Notes: generated from the sequence alone by a model not told the origin. DNA of 64,000 nt from Anaerolineales bacterium (GCA_016929095.1 JAFGJM010000023.1:24219-88218), one strand, 5' to 3'. Counted from the first letter of the stretch, positions 25,952 through 34,783 are shown. Program-made: numbers and translations.

Positions 25952-26917
25952 ATGAATGAAAGTATGAATAATTTGATACGCCAGGAAATATCAAAGGCGC
26001 AAAAAGTTTTATTGGTGAGTCATATTCGTCCGGATGGTGATGCCATAGGTTCGCTTATCGGTTTGGGATTGGCCTTGGAAGCAGCAGGGAAAAATGTCAA
26101 TCTGGTTTCCATAGATGGCGCGCCGTCCAGTTTAAAATTCCTCCCGGGGTATCAAAAAATAAATCAATCAGTAGAGGATGGATTTGACCTTCTCATTGTG
26201 GTTGACTGTTCTGACTGGCAACGAACGGGGCTGGCAACAAAAATCGAGGACAAGCCAGGTATAAATATTGATCATCATATAACCAATGATCATTTTGCCC
26301 GGATAAATTGGGTCGATACGACCGCGGCTGCCACAGCAGAGATTATTGCAGAAAACATCACATCTTGGGGATTGGAATTAAATCAAGAGATTGCTAGAGC
26401 TTTATTAACCGCCATTATTACAGACACAATTGGTTTTCGTACGAGTAATGTATCTCCGCGCACGCTACGGATAGCTGCAGATTTATTATCTTCTGGTATA
26501 AGTATTAATGAAATATACATGCAGGCGTTGGTTAACAGATCGCTTGAAGCGATGAGATACTGGGGGGCAGGGTTGAATAAACTCCAAAAAGAAGACGGGA
26601 TGGTTTGGACAAGTCTAACCCTTGATGATCAAAACAAAACTGGTTATTATGGCAAGGATGACGCCGATTTAATAAATATCATTTCCGGCATCGAAGGGAT
26701 ACCTATCAGCATCATATTTATTGAGCAGCCTGGGGGAGGCGTTAAGGTCAGTTGGCGCGCTCAACCAGGATACGATGTTTCCCGAGTAGCTCAGGAATTT
26801 GGCGGGGGAGGGCACCCCGCGGCTGCGGGAGCGATGTTTGATAGTGGATTGAAAGAAGTACAAGAGATTGTAATCAGGAATACTCGAAAATTACTTAATA
26901 ATTATAAGAGTTCCTGA
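25952..26917 (+). CDS. nrnA: DHH-family nanoRNase / pAp phosphatase (NrnA type)
   Basis: 321-residue DHH/DHHA1 phosphoesterase. Manganese-site motifs: SHIRPDGDAIGS, VVDCSDWQR, IDHHITNDHF and the C-terminal FGGGGHPAAAGA. NrnA proteins degrade 2-5 nt RNAs and dephosphorylate 3'-phosphoadenosine 5'-phosphate. Conserved between rbfA and truB in many Gram-positive-type operons. The same fold is also present in the large nucleotidyltransferase at 17819. Confidence 0.92.
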   Translation: MNESMNNLIRQEISKAQKVLLVSHIRPDGDAIGSLIGLGLALEAAGKNVNLVSIDGAPSSLKFLPGYQKINQSVEDGFDLLIVVDCSDWQRTGLATKIEDKPGINIDHHITNDHFARINWVDTTAAATAEIIAENITSWGLELNQEIARALLTAIITDTIGFRTSNVSPRTLRIAADLLSSGISINEIYMQALVNRSLEAMRYWGAGLNKLQKEDGMVWTSLTLDDQNKTGYYGKDDADLINIISGIEGIPISIIFIEQPGGGVKVSWRAQPGYDVSRVAQEFGGGGHPAAAGAMFDSGLKEVQEIVIRNTRKLLNNYKSS

Positions 26918-26966
26918 TATATAATAAATATATACAAATATTGGGAGTAATAAATAGGAATAAGCA

Positions 26967-27878
26967 ATGAATAATATCGACCAGATGAAAAATGTTGTTT
27001 CCGGGGTTTTAGTCGTAGATAAACCGATTGGATTAACATCCCATGATGTGGTCCAAATCATACGACGCGGAACCGGGATTCGCAGGGCAGGGCACACAGG
27101 TACATTAGATCCCCGCGCCTCTGGAGTATTGGTAGTGTTAATTGGTCCGGCAGTACGTCTTAGCGAATATGTTTCAGCATCAGATAAGCGCTACCAGGCA
27201 ACCATCCGCTTGGGCAGTTCAACCGATACCTACGATTCGGAAGGTACAGTGACAGGTTCTTTTTCCGTTGACGGGATCACCGAGGAACACTTTGATGAGG
27301 TTTTACAAAATTTTGTCGGTGAAATTGAACAGGTTCCTCCGCCGTATTCTGCGGTGAAAGTGCATGGAAAAAAGGCATATGATTTAGCCCGTGATGGAGA
27401 AGAGGTTGAGTTACAACCGCGCAAGATCAACGTATATAGCCTGGAAGTATTGGAATGGGCGCCACCGGAAGCGGTTGTGGATGTTTATTGCTCTTCGGGT
27501 ACTTATGTACGCTCACTGGCGAATGATCTGGGTAATCAGTTAGGGTGCGGTGCACACCTCATTGGATTGAGGCGGACCAAAAGCGGTAAATTTACGTTGC
27601 GGGATGCTGTACCATTGCGCCGTTTACAAGAAGCATTTACGGCAGGAACCTGGTATAAAAATTTAATCCCGGCAGCCGAAGCGCTTGCAGATTGGCCAAT
27701 GGTAGAACTAGATGCAGACCAGGTAGAACTTGTTCGTCATGGTCATCGTGTGCCGGCTGTACAGGATGAAACGGGTTGGGCGCGTGGTGTAAGCGAGCAA
27801 GGTGACCTGGTGGCATTATTGCAGGTTGATGAAGAAACCCACGAGTGGCAACCTCGGAAAGTATTCTTCCAATCCTAA
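26967..27878 (+). CDS. truB: tRNA pseudouridine(55) synthase
   Basis: Makes pseudouridine 55 in the T loop of tRNAs. 303 residues. The nucleophile is Asp48 in GHTGTLDPRASGVL, the same number as in E. coli. Also seen: KPIGLTSHDVV, DKRYQATIRLGSSTDTYDSEG, VPPPYSAVKVHGKKAY and a PUA-like end (VRHGHRVPA). No clear Shine-Dalgarno close to the ATG. Confidence 0.96.
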   Translation: MNNIDQMKNVVSGVLVVDKPIGLTSHDVVQIIRRGTGIRRAGHTGTLDPRASGVLVVLIGPAVRLSEYVSASDKRYQATIRLGSSTDTYDSEGTVTGSFSVDGITEEHFDEVLQNFVGEIEQVPPPYSAVKVHGKKAYDLARDGEEVELQPRKINVYSLEVLEWAPPEAVVDVYCSSGTYVRSLANDLGNQLGCGAHLIGLRRTKSGKFTLRDAVPLRRLQEAFTAGTWYKNLIPAAEALADWPMVELDADQVELVRHGHRVPAVQDETGWARGVSEQGDLVALLQVDEETHEWQPRKVFFQS

Positions 27879-27889
27879 TAAATCCTTCA

Positions 27890-28843
27890 ATGCAGCATCT
27901 TCGAACATTAGAGGGCGTAAAGGTTAATAAGTCCTGGCTGACCGTTGGTACCTATGATGGTATCCATCTTGGGCATCAAGAAATCATCCGGTGTGTAATA
28001 GAAGGCGCAAAAAAAGCAGCAATTCCTTCTGTTGTCGTCACCTTTTTCCCGCCTCCTGCTGTGATATTAAGTAAACGGCAGGAGCCGTATTATTTAACCT
28101 CACCGGAAGAACGGGCTGTTGTATTGGAAAGGCTGGGGGTGGATATCATGGTTACCCACCCGTTCAACCTCCAGGTTTCCCAAATGTCGGCACACGAATT
28201 TGTGGCACGGATACATGGACATTTCGGGTTTCGTCATTTATGTGTTGGACATGATTTCGCATTGGGAAAAAATCGAGAAGGCGATGCAGCGCAATTACGG
28301 GAAATCGGTAAGGAATTTGGGTTTACTGTTTCTACCATCCCGGCGATGGAAATCGATGGGAATATCGTATCTTCCAGCCTGATAAGGAATATGTTATCAC
28401 AGGGTAAAGTAGCAGAGATCGAGCGCTATTTGGGAAGAAGATATCAAATTACCGGGAAAGTGATTCCCGGTGACCATCGCGGCAAGCAGCTCGGATTTCC
28501 AACCGCCAATATGCACACGTGGGCTGAGCGAGCTTTACCCAAAACGGGTGTATATGCATGCCGGGTATCGATCAAAGATGAATCATGGATGGCAGTGACC
28601 AATATCGGCAGGCGGCCAACCTTTGAAAATGCTCCGGTTAATCCCCGGGTGGAAGCGCATTTACTGAATTTCAGCGGGGATTTATATGGTCAGGAAGTTG
28701 AGATTGAATTCGTTTCCCGCCTGCGCGACGAACGCAAATTTGCTAATGTCGATGAATTAATTGCCCAGGTCAACCAGGATATAAAAGTCGCACGAAAATT
28801 TTTGATAAAAAATCATCAAAGTATGAAAATAAAGGATGAATGA
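27890..28843 (+). CDS. ribF: Bifunctional riboflavin kinase / FAD synthetase
   Basis: Converts riboflavin to FMN and FMN to FAD. About 317 residues: the N-terminal FAD synthetase domain of nucleotidyltransferase type (GTYDGIHLGHQEII, SSSLIRNMLSQGKV) and the C-terminal riboflavin kinase domain (GDHRGKQLGFPTANM, TNIGRRPTF, VSRLRDERKF). The frame overlaps truB as far as a GTG at 27845, but the ATG at 27890 lies after the truB stop and gives the usual length. Last gene of the nusA cluster. Confidence 0.93.
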   Translation: MQHLRTLEGVKVNKSWLTVGTYDGIHLGHQEIIRCVIEGAKKAAIPSVVVTFFPPPAVILSKRQEPYYLTSPEERAVVLERLGVDIMVTHPFNLQVSQMSAHEFVARIHGHFGFRHLCVGHDFALGKNREGDAAQLREIGKEFGFTVSTIPAMEIDGNIVSSSLIRNMLSQGKVAEIERYLGRRYQITGKVIPGDHRGKQLGFPTANMHTWAERALPKTGVYACRVSIKDESWMAVTNIGRRPTFENAPVNPRVEAHLLNFSGDLYGQEVEIEFVSRLRDERKFANVDELIAQVNQDIKVARKFLIKNHQSMKIKDE

Positions 28844-28858
28844 GGAAAGCAGAAGTTC

Positions 28859-28955
28859 TCCCTTTCCACTGCCCCCATCTGCCTCCCCCAAAAATCTTAG
28901 AATTTTGGAGGAGGTAAGGAGGAGGTGGGGATGTCCGAAGGACTGAGGGGCAGGA
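28859..28955. repeat. Nested palindromic intergenic repeat
   Basis: Pyrimidine-rich CCCCCATCTGCCTCCCCC is mirrored by a purine-rich arm around a CCAAAAAT...AATTTTGG centre. The right side ends in GGGGATGTCCGAAGGACTGA (28927 onward), which carries a GTCC-GAA-GGAC mini-hairpin. A related unit is at 30516-30565. It occupies part of the 357-base gap between ribF and thyA, in which no gene is seen. Confidence 0.6.
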
Positions 28956-29131
28956 AAGCAGGATAATTGTTTTCGGTTTTAGAAAATGCGGACGTACTTT
29001 GACCGGCATGGCGTCCGATCTGAAAATCAAGAGCCTTTATAAGGATATCCGGAAAAACAAGAAACCAGGAAGATGATAAAAAAACTAAAAGCTGATAGCT
29101 CCTCTATGCCGTGTCATACGATATTGAAATT

Positions 29132-29157
29132 GTAGTAACGACTTTAGTCGTTTTTTT
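29132..29157 (+). terminator. Palindrome with T-run upstream of thyA (dispersed repeat copy)
   Basis: AACGACT (29137-29143) and AGTCGTT (29146-29152) form a stem followed by further T. The same sequence, GTAG(T/C)AACGACTT(T/C)AGTCGTT, recurs at 40121-40147 without the T-run, so it is a dispersed repeat that here may serve as a terminator for ribF-side transcription. Confidence 0.5.
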
Positions 29158-29200
29158 ACCAATATAAATAGAACTGTAATATTTATCAGGATAATCCGAA

Positions 29201-29995
29201 ATGAAACAATACCTGGATCTGCTTCAAAAAATTTTAGATCATGGGGTAAAGAAGGAAGACAGGACTGGCGTTGGTACATTATCCTTGTTCGGTTACCAAA
29301 TGCGATGGGATCTTCAACAAGGTTTTCCACTGATAACAACCAAGAAATTGCATATTCGTTCGATTGTCTATGAATTGCTATGGTTCTTGCACGGCGATAA
29401 TAATATAAAATATTTGAATGATAATGGCGTGACCATCTGGGATGAGTGGGCCGATGAGCAGGGGAACTTAGGCCCGATCTACGGTATGCAATGGCGGGCG
29501 TGGAAAACAGCAGATGGCAGGGTTATCGACCAGATCTCGCAAGTTATTCAGCAAATAAAGGACAACCCTGAATCACGGCGTTTGATCGTTTGCGCCTGGA
29601 ATGTGGGGGAAATCGATAAGATGGCATTGCCTCCATGTCATGTTTTGTTTCAATTTTACGTGGTGAACAAGCGTTTGTCCTGCCAGCTTTACCAACGGTC
29701 AGCGGACATTTTTCTGGGGGTGCCATTCAACATCGCTTCCTATTCGCTGTTGACCTCCATGATCGCTCAGGTGTGTAATCTCAACCCCGGGGAGTTCATT
29801 CTTACATTTGGGGATGTGCACCTTTATTTAAACCATACCATCCAGGCGCAATTGCAGCTTTCCCGCCAGCCTTTCCCGGCGCCGGAGCTGCGTTTAAATC
29901 CACAGGTTAAATCCATTTTTGATTTCAAGTATGAGGATATTCACCTGGAAAATTACCAGGCTCACCCGGGTATTAAAGCGGAGATTGCGGTTTGA
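29201..29995 (+). CDS. thyA: Thymidylate synthase
   Basis: Methylates dUMP to dTMP with methylene-tetrahydrofolate, releasing dihydrofolate. 264 residues, exactly the E. coli length. The catalytic nucleophile is Cys146 in [12 protein letters not shown]. Also seen: [32 protein letters not shown] and [10 protein letters not shown]. Its last codons overlap the folA start (TTGA), so dihydrofolate production and its reduction are coupled. Confidence 0.98.
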   Translation: MKQYLDLLQKILDHGVKKEDRTGVGTLSLFGYQMRWDLQQGFPLITTKKLHIRSIVYELLWFLHGDNNIKYLNDNGVTIWDEWADEQGNLGPIYGMQWRAWKTADGRVIDQISQVIQQIKDNPESRRLIVCAWNVGEIDKMALPPCHVLFQFYVVNKRLSCQLYQRSADIFLGVPFNIASYSLLTSMIAQVCNLNPGEFILTFGDVHLYLNHTIQAQLQLSRQPFPAPELRLNPQVKSIFDFKYEDIHLENYQAHPGIKAEIAV

Positions 29996-30483
29996 TACTT
30001 TCCATCGTCGTTGCTATGGATGAAAAGCGGGGCATTGGTTATAAAAACCGGCTGCCCTGGTATCTATCGTCTGATTTAAAGCGTTTCAAAAAACTTACCA
30101 TGAACCACCACGTGATCATGGGCAGGAAGACCTTTGAATCGATTGGGAAGGTTTTGCCCGGCAGAACGATGATAATCATCAGCCGTAATAAGAGTTTTGA
30201 AGCTGAGGGGTGTTTGGTAGCGCATTCTTTAGAAGGGGCAATTGCTTTGGCGCAAAAAGAAGGGGAAGATGAGGCGTTTGTGATTGGCGGGGCGACAATT
30301 TATCGGATGGCTCTACCCAGGGCGGATAGACTGTATCTCACCCAGGTGCATGCTGCAACCAAAGCGGATGTTTTTTTTCCCGAATGGGATGAAGGGGAAT
30401 GGGTGGAGGCGCAGCGGATTGAGTTACCAGTGGATGAGAAAAACCAATATCCCACTACATTTAGAATATTGAACCGGAAATAG
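29992..30483 (+). CDS. folA: Dihydrofolate reductase
   Basis: Reduces dihydrofolate to tetrahydrofolate with NADPH. 163 residues. [19 protein letters not shown] at the N-terminus aligns with family members from the first residue, so the TTG at 29992, overlapping the thyA stop as TTGA, is accepted as the start. Further motifs: [48 protein letters not shown]. Recycles the dihydrofolate made by ThyA. Confidence 0.96.
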   Translation: MILSIVVAMDEKRGIGYKNRLPWYLSSDLKRFKKLTMNHHVIMGRKTFESIGKVLPGRTMIIISRNKSFEAEGCLVAHSLEGAIALAQKEGEDEAFVIGGATIYRMALPRADRLYLTQVHAATKADVFFPEWDEGEWVEAQRIELPVDEKNQYPTTFRILNRK

Positions 30484-30515
30484 CAAATAATATTAGGAAA
30501 TCCGGACCCCGCTGT

Positions 30516-30565
30516 TTCCCCCTATTTTCGCAGAAAATGGGGGGATGTCCGTAGGACAGAGAGGC
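30516..30565. repeat. Palindromic repeat after folA, second copy of the GGGGATGTCC family
   Basis: CCCCCTATTTTC pairs with GAAAATGGGGGG over a three-base loop, followed by GGGGATGTCCGTAGGACAGA. That tail matches the one at 28927-28951 at about 22 of 25 bases, including the GTCC/GGAC mini-hairpin. It may also terminate thyA-folA. Confidence 0.55.
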
Positions 30566-30742
30566 AAGTGAGTTAGGTAGCGGGAGATATGTCCGCGGCT
30601 GATTTATTAGCATATTATCAGTCCACCTCAACAACCACGCTACCCCTATAGGTTGGGCGATTAACATTAGTTATTCTCACATCATACGCGATATTATTTG
30701 AAAGATAATTATTTTACTAACCACCTGACAGTTTTCATGAAC

Positions 30743-30890
30743 TGTCATTGCGAGTAATAACAATGCGCACAAGCGCTCGTATTCCTGGAAGGAACAAACC
30801 CGCCTGTCATTGCGAGCAAAGCAAAGCAATAGTTACATGTGGAGTATGAGACTGATTCGTCGCTGCGCTTCTCGCAGTGACAGTTCCTTT
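30743..30890. repeat. TGTCATTGCGAG palindromic repeat cluster
   Basis: TGTCATTGCGAG occurs at 30743-30754 and 30805-30816. A near-inverted end, CTCGCAGTGACA, lies at 30871-30882 after GATTCGTCGCTGCGCTT. It is the fuller version of the worn element at 10664. No gene is seen in 30484-31038. Confidence 0.6.
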
Positions 30891-31038
30891 AACGAGCAGT
30901 ACAGGTAAGGTCATCTAGTTAATCAGGATTGATGCTAACAAATCACCCCGCATGCTATCCGAGCGAAGTGAGGTCGGATGCAACAAAAACAGGCAGCGAT
31001 TTGCCACCTGCTTTCGTGGTTTGGGTTGGTGATGAGGA

Positions 31039-31362
31039 TTATTTCCGGGCGGTTTGGAATAGCTCTTTCAATGCGACCACAATCGTCGCTCCAGCAACGA
31101 ATGCTACCACAAACGGCAGGATGTATTTAAAAACAGTCCCAATAACAGGTACAGTATTTAACGCTGTGGCAGAAAGAGTTAACGCAATCGAAGCCAATAA
31201 AAAACTTCGCGTTTCTTCGGCAGTGACATTTAGAAAGCCGACGATTACACCAAGGATCGCCAGTACCCAAATAGCCCATCCAGGTTGAAAGAAAATCCCG
31301 GCGAGCACAGCAAGAACCAGGCCGATGATGAAAGCCCATTTACCAATTGTTTCACGATTCAT
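31039..31362 (-). CDS. Small three-helix membrane protein of unknown function
   Basis: 107 residues with three long hydrophobic segments (IGKWAFIIGLVLAVLAGIFF; WVLAILGVIVGFLNV; a third near LPFVVAFVAGATIVVAL) and almost no soluble part. A near-perfect AAAGGAGG lies 6 bases before the ATG, which is the main evidence that this is a gene and not the overlapping frame on the plus strand. Isolated between repeats and the enolase-type gene. Function unknown; not recognised. Confidence 0.7.
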   Translation of the reverse strand: MNRETIGKWAFIIGLVLAVLAGIFFQPGWAIWVLAILGVIVGFLNVTAEETRSFLLASIALTLSATALNTVPVIGTVFKYILPFVVAFVAGATIVVALKELFQTARK

Positions 31363-31649
31363 TTTAGCCTCCTTTGACTAAAAGATATGATAGGTTATTA
31401 TTAACAAGAACCATGATAAAAACGTTTATACGTTTCATATAATGCAACCCTTACCAAGCATATTCGATACGGATTTATATCTCCTTATTGACGATCCAGA
31501 AGTCGAGGACAATCGTGCGGGATATCGAGAGCAACATTGAGCTGTAAACCTAAACCAAACCCGCTAATTATCTCGAAAGATCTGGCGAACCATTAAATTC
31601 TGTTAGAATTTATATACAATTAGGACTTATTATCGGATGGAGATTCCGG

Positions 31650-32714
31650 ATGCAGATCATAAAGGCTGAAGTCACACCCGTTGAACTGAAATTACGGCAA
31701 CCTGTCCGAATGGCTGGATTGCCGGCGATCGACCACATCACGGCCATATTTGTACGCATCGAAACCCGCCAGGGACAAAATGCCTGGGGCTGCACGATTG
31801 CCAATCCCGATCTGACCGGTGAGAAGCCGGAGGATGTCATCAAGGCGTGTCGGGAGTGTGCAATTCTCGCTCCTGACTTACATCCTATGAATATCGAATT
31901 TTCTTTGGATGAATTAGCTTCACGAGTAAAAGCTACTCCATCTGCTATGTGCGCCTTCGACCTGGCATTTCATGACTTGTTGAGCCTGGCAGCCGGAATG
32001 CCTCTATACCGAATTCTAGGAGGATACCGCAACCGTATCCAAACTTCAGTAACCATCCCGATCGCTTCGGTCAATGAGAATGTAAAGGCAGCTTGCGAAC
32101 GCGCCAACCAGGGATTTCGAATGCTGAAGATAAAAGGGGGAATCGATCCCGAAGAAGATGTCTTACGTGTACAAGCGATTCACAGGGTCCTGCCCAATCA
32201 TATCCTTCGTCTGGACGCTGATGGTGGATATTCTGTCCAACAGGCGTTGGATGTCGCCCGTGCCCTGGAGAACGCCCTAGAGATGCTAGAACAACCCACA
32301 CCCGCTGATGATTTGACCGGACTGCTCCGGGTGAAAGAGATGAGCCTTATACCCATCCTAGCCGATCAGAGCCTGAAAGGACCTGCGTTAGCGCTGAAGC
32401 TTGTAGCTAACCGAATAGTCGATGGGCTGAGTATCAAATTAGTGACCAGTGGGGGATTACGCAATGCCCGCCAGATAGACTCTATAGCCCGCGCTGCAAA
32501 AATGACCACCATGATCAGTTGCTATATCGAGCCTGCACTTCTCATTAGCGCTGGCCTCAGTCTAGCATTGAGCAGCCCCAATGTGGCATACGGCGACCTT
32601 GATGGTTATCTAGATCTGTCCCATGACCCCTCAAAAGCAGGCTTTAAACTGGAAGATGGCTGGCTTGTGGCTACTGATGTTCCCGGTTTGGGTTACACAG
32701 TTGAACTTGGGTAG
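31650..32714 (+). CDS. Enolase-superfamily enzyme, dipeptide epimerase-like
   Basis: 354-residue TIM-barrel enzyme of the muconate-lactonizing subgroup. Acid/base lysines lie in MLKIKGG (K160, K162) and SIKLVTSGG (K263). Metal ligands are D189 in LDADGGY, E214 in EQP and D239 in ADQS. A Lys on each face of the barrel fits 1,1-proton-transfer epimerases such as Ala-Glu epimerase, as well as muconate cycloisomerases; the substrate is not determined. GGAG about 7 bases before the ATG supports the start. It stands alone between decayed regions, so context gives no pathway. Confidence 0.82.
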   Translation: MQIIKAEVTPVELKLRQPVRMAGLPAIDHITAIFVRIETRQGQNAWGCTIANPDLTGEKPEDVIKACRECAILAPDLHPMNIEFSLDELASRVKATPSAMCAFDLAFHDLLSLAAGMPLYRILGGYRNRIQTSVTIPIASVNENVKAACERANQGFRMLKIKGGIDPEEDVLRVQAIHRVLPNHILRLDADGGYSVQQALDVARALENALEMLEQPTPADDLTGLLRVKEMSLIPILADQSLKGPALALKLVANRIVDGLSIKLVTSGGLRNARQIDSIARAAKMTTMISCYIEPALLISAGLSLALSSPNVAYGDLDGYLDLSHDPSKAGFKLEDGWLVATDVPGLGYTVELG

Positions 32715-32976
32715 TGTTAATAGACAGGGGTATCAGGATAAGAATATATAATGTGCCATGAAAGTGAATACGCAAAAAGAATTATGCTGATCAACCCTTT
32801 AGATTGACAAATTTACTGGCAAGAATGAGACGTGGCTATGCCCCAAACCCGAAAGGAACAGATAGACTTACTGACTGAAAGAGCCATTAGGTTCTTCGAT
32901 TTCTACGGCACAATATCATAAACAGTTTCTCACCCACCTGATATTCTGGGGTTCATGAAATCTTGGAAAGTATTGT

Positions 32977-33534
32977 ATGTCCAAAATCACAAAAATATCT
33001 ATCAAATTAATGATTTTGTTTTCAATTCTATTTTTGAATTCTTGTAATGTAAAACAAGCATTTCCTGGATTATGGCCTTCACCTACGCCTACTCTGTCTC
33101 CGGAATTAATGGATCGCAGTTGGTTGACAGATCAACCTTGCCGTGCGCCGTGTTGGTATGATTTAACTCTTGGATCAACCTCAAAATCTGTTGCTCAAGA
33201 AAAAGTTCTTCAATTACCATTTATTAGTTCACAAAAAGTTACAGAAAAACCTTTAGGTATTTCAACATATTATTGCAAACAACCTATACAACACATTTGT
33301 ACAATATTATATTTTTACGAGGATCGTCTTGACGCAATTGGATTAGCACCAAATTTCAATATTAATTTGCAAGAAGTAGTAGATACTATAAATCCACCAG
33401 ATTTTTTATCGTTTAGGTCAATAACCCCCGATAAAATGTTTGGCCGTGATTGCCAAATAGAATTATTTTGGGTAGATCGTCAAATGGTAATAAGATATTT
33501 CAATTATCGTGATAATGATATGTGCAAGATTTAA
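32977..33534 (+). CDS. Putative lipoprotein, C-terminus broken by frameshift
   Basis: Starts with a lipoprotein signal (MILFSILFLNSC, Cys23), so the product would be anchored outside the membrane. A Pro/Thr/Ser linker and a domain with CRAPCWYDLTLGST follow. The family is not named. The frame stops at 33534, yet the next frame continues with plausible coding sequence (see 33522-33665), so the gene is probably truncated. AT-rich compared with the genes on either side. Confidence 0.55.
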   Translation: MSKITKISIKLMILFSILFLNSCNVKQAFPGLWPSPTPTLSPELMDRSWLTDQPCRAPCWYDLTLGSTSKSVAQEKVLQLPFISSQKVTEKPLGISTYYCKQPIQHICTILYFYEDRLDAIGLAPNFNINLQEVVDTINPPDFLSFRSITPDKMFGRDCQIELFWVDRQMVIRYFNYRDNDMCKI

Positions 33535-33665
33535 AAGAGAATGAATATAAACCTTCTACAAGTTTGCCTATTCAACAGGTATGGTACTATATGCCTGAAT
33601 AATTTTTGAATAGAAATATTGAAGATGGGTATTTTCCATGGACAGGATTTGCTGAGGAGAAATAA
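33522..33665 (+). pseudogene. Out-of-frame C-terminal remnant of the preceding lipoprotein gene
   Basis: In another frame, overlapping the end of the lipoprotein gene, the sequence reads QDLKENEYKPSTSLPIQQVW then YYMPE, a TAA at 33600, and in the same frame NRNIEDGYFPWTGFAEEK before a final stop. The protein-like composition on both sides of the stop suggests one frameshift and one nonsense mutation in a decaying gene. No homologue alignment is available to prove it. Confidence 0.4.
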
Positions 33666-33967
33666 GTACTTCACTGCAATATCTAGTCAATATTTGTAAA
33701 TAAGATTATAAATTTTTACAATAATATATCCCAGCTATAAATCTTGATGACTCGCAATGGTAACCTTTAGGGTCTTCTGAAAGCTTTAGGATTTATCAAA
33801 AAAACCAAAAATTGGGTGGAAAATTAATTGCAGAATTCCCCCTATTGATTTAAAATATATTGATTAGTTGGGTACATGGGAAGCGGGAATTTTATTTAGA
33901 AAACATAATGAAACTTTTCATGCATTGAAGACGAGGAGGGTAGTTTAGAATGACGTATATTATTACA
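33666..33967. other. AT-rich decayed region
   Basis: No intact gene. At 33743-33853 one frame reads LDDSQW, a stop, then PLGSSESFRIYQKNQKLGG and further residues, which looks like another gene remnant, possibly related to the lipoprotein upstream. Otherwise nothing recognised. Confidence 0.3.
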
Positions 33968-33996
33968 TTGACCGGACAATCGATGTTTGGTATGAT
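33968..33996 (+). promoter_or_regulatory. Promoter and probable self-operator of the GntR gene
   Basis: TTGACC (33968-33973) and TATGAT (33991-33996) with a 17-base spacer. The predicted start lies near 34003, about 3 bases before the ATG at 34006, with no Shine-Dalgarno: a leaderless arrangement identical in spacing to that at 8017-8056. TGGTCATGCCA (33996-34006) overlaps the start site and resembles the operator at 34773, so the regulator probably represses itself. Confidence 0.65.
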
Positions 33997-34005
33997 GGTC
34001 ATGCC

Positions 34006-34719
34006 ATGACGATGCAACCCTTTCAAAGAGTATCCACCGCCCGGGTGAGTGAAGCCATCGTGGAACAAATCCGGCAGGCGATCATCGATGGGCAGTTCCA
34101 GCCCGGCGATCGGCTGCCTTCACAGCGCGACCTGGCAAAGACGTTTGGCGTGGGGCGGTCGGCACTGCTGGAAGCCATCCGCATCCTGGAGCAATCGGGA
34201 TTATTGACCATCCGTACCGGCGGAAGCGGCGGGGCTTTTGTCACCGCACCCTCGATAAGACAGGTCAGCGATTCATTGGATTTGCTATTCCGCAGGGAGG
34301 GCGCTACCCGGGAAGAATTGTCGGAATTTCGCATCGTGCTGGAGAGTTACTGCTGTAAAATGGCCGCAGAAAAGGCGTCCGATGAAGAATTGGCAAATAT
34401 TGAAAAACAATTCCAGGAATTGAAAGCGTTGGCAGACAAAGGCTCGGCTTACTGGCAGACGTTTTTAACCCGGGAGATTGAATTTCATTTCCTGGTAGCC
34501 AACCTTTCTCACAACCGGGTCAGCATGGCGGTGTTGCATTCGTTGGCAACCTGGCTGCATTCGTTTTCTTCCCAGATGCCGGAATTATATAAAGAACGGA
34601 TGCTCAAGGATTGGGAAGCCATCGTTACAGCATTACGCAATCGGGATGGTGAAAACGCACAGCATTTATTGAGTGAACATATATATTTTTTCAATTTGAT
34701 GCACACGACAAGTGAATAA
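34006..34719 (+). CDS. GntR-family regulator, FadR/FCD subfamily
   Basis: 237 residues. The winged helix-turn-helix is at 15-80 (VEQIRQAIIDGQFQPGDRLP, SQRDLAKTFGVGRSALLEAIRILEQSG), followed by an all-helical FCD ligand domain (LLFRREGATREELSEFRIVLE, FHFLVANLSHNRV with His/Asn in the metal site, LLSEHIYFF). FCD regulators bind metal and small organic acids and usually repress neighbouring catabolic genes. The palindrome TGGTCAGACCA before the aminotransferase gene is a textbook FadR-type site. The GC-richer coding style contrasts with the decayed sequence upstream. Confidence 0.9.
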   Translation: MTMQPFQRVSTARVSEAIVEQIRQAIIDGQFQPGDRLPSQRDLAKTFGVGRSALLEAIRILEQSGLLTIRTGGSGGAFVTAPSIRQVSDSLDLLFRREGATREELSEFRIVLESYCCKMAAEKASDEELANIEKQFQELKALADKGSAYWQTFLTREIEFHFLVANLSHNRVSMAVLHSLATWLHSFSSQMPELYKERMLKDWEAIVTALRNRDGENAQHLLSEHIYFFNLMHTTSE

Positions 34720-34772
34720 AATTTTAGCGAAATGAGGAAAAGAATAATACCATAGGATAACTGTATATCGGA

Positions 34773-34783
34773 TGGTCAGACCA
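34773..34783. promoter_or_regulatory. FadR-type operator TGGTCAGACCA
   Basis: Exact match to the TGGTCNGACCA pattern bound by FadR-subfamily GntR proteins, between the GntR gene and the aminotransferase gene, about 60 bases upstream of the -35 element at 34842. A weaker copy overlaps the GntR promoter. Confidence 0.65.

Noticed and set aside
30929..31288. Plus-strand frame opposite the small membrane protein at 31039-31362.
   Set aside because: The minus-strand frame has three clean membrane helices and an AAAGGAGG site; the plus-strand frame has neither.
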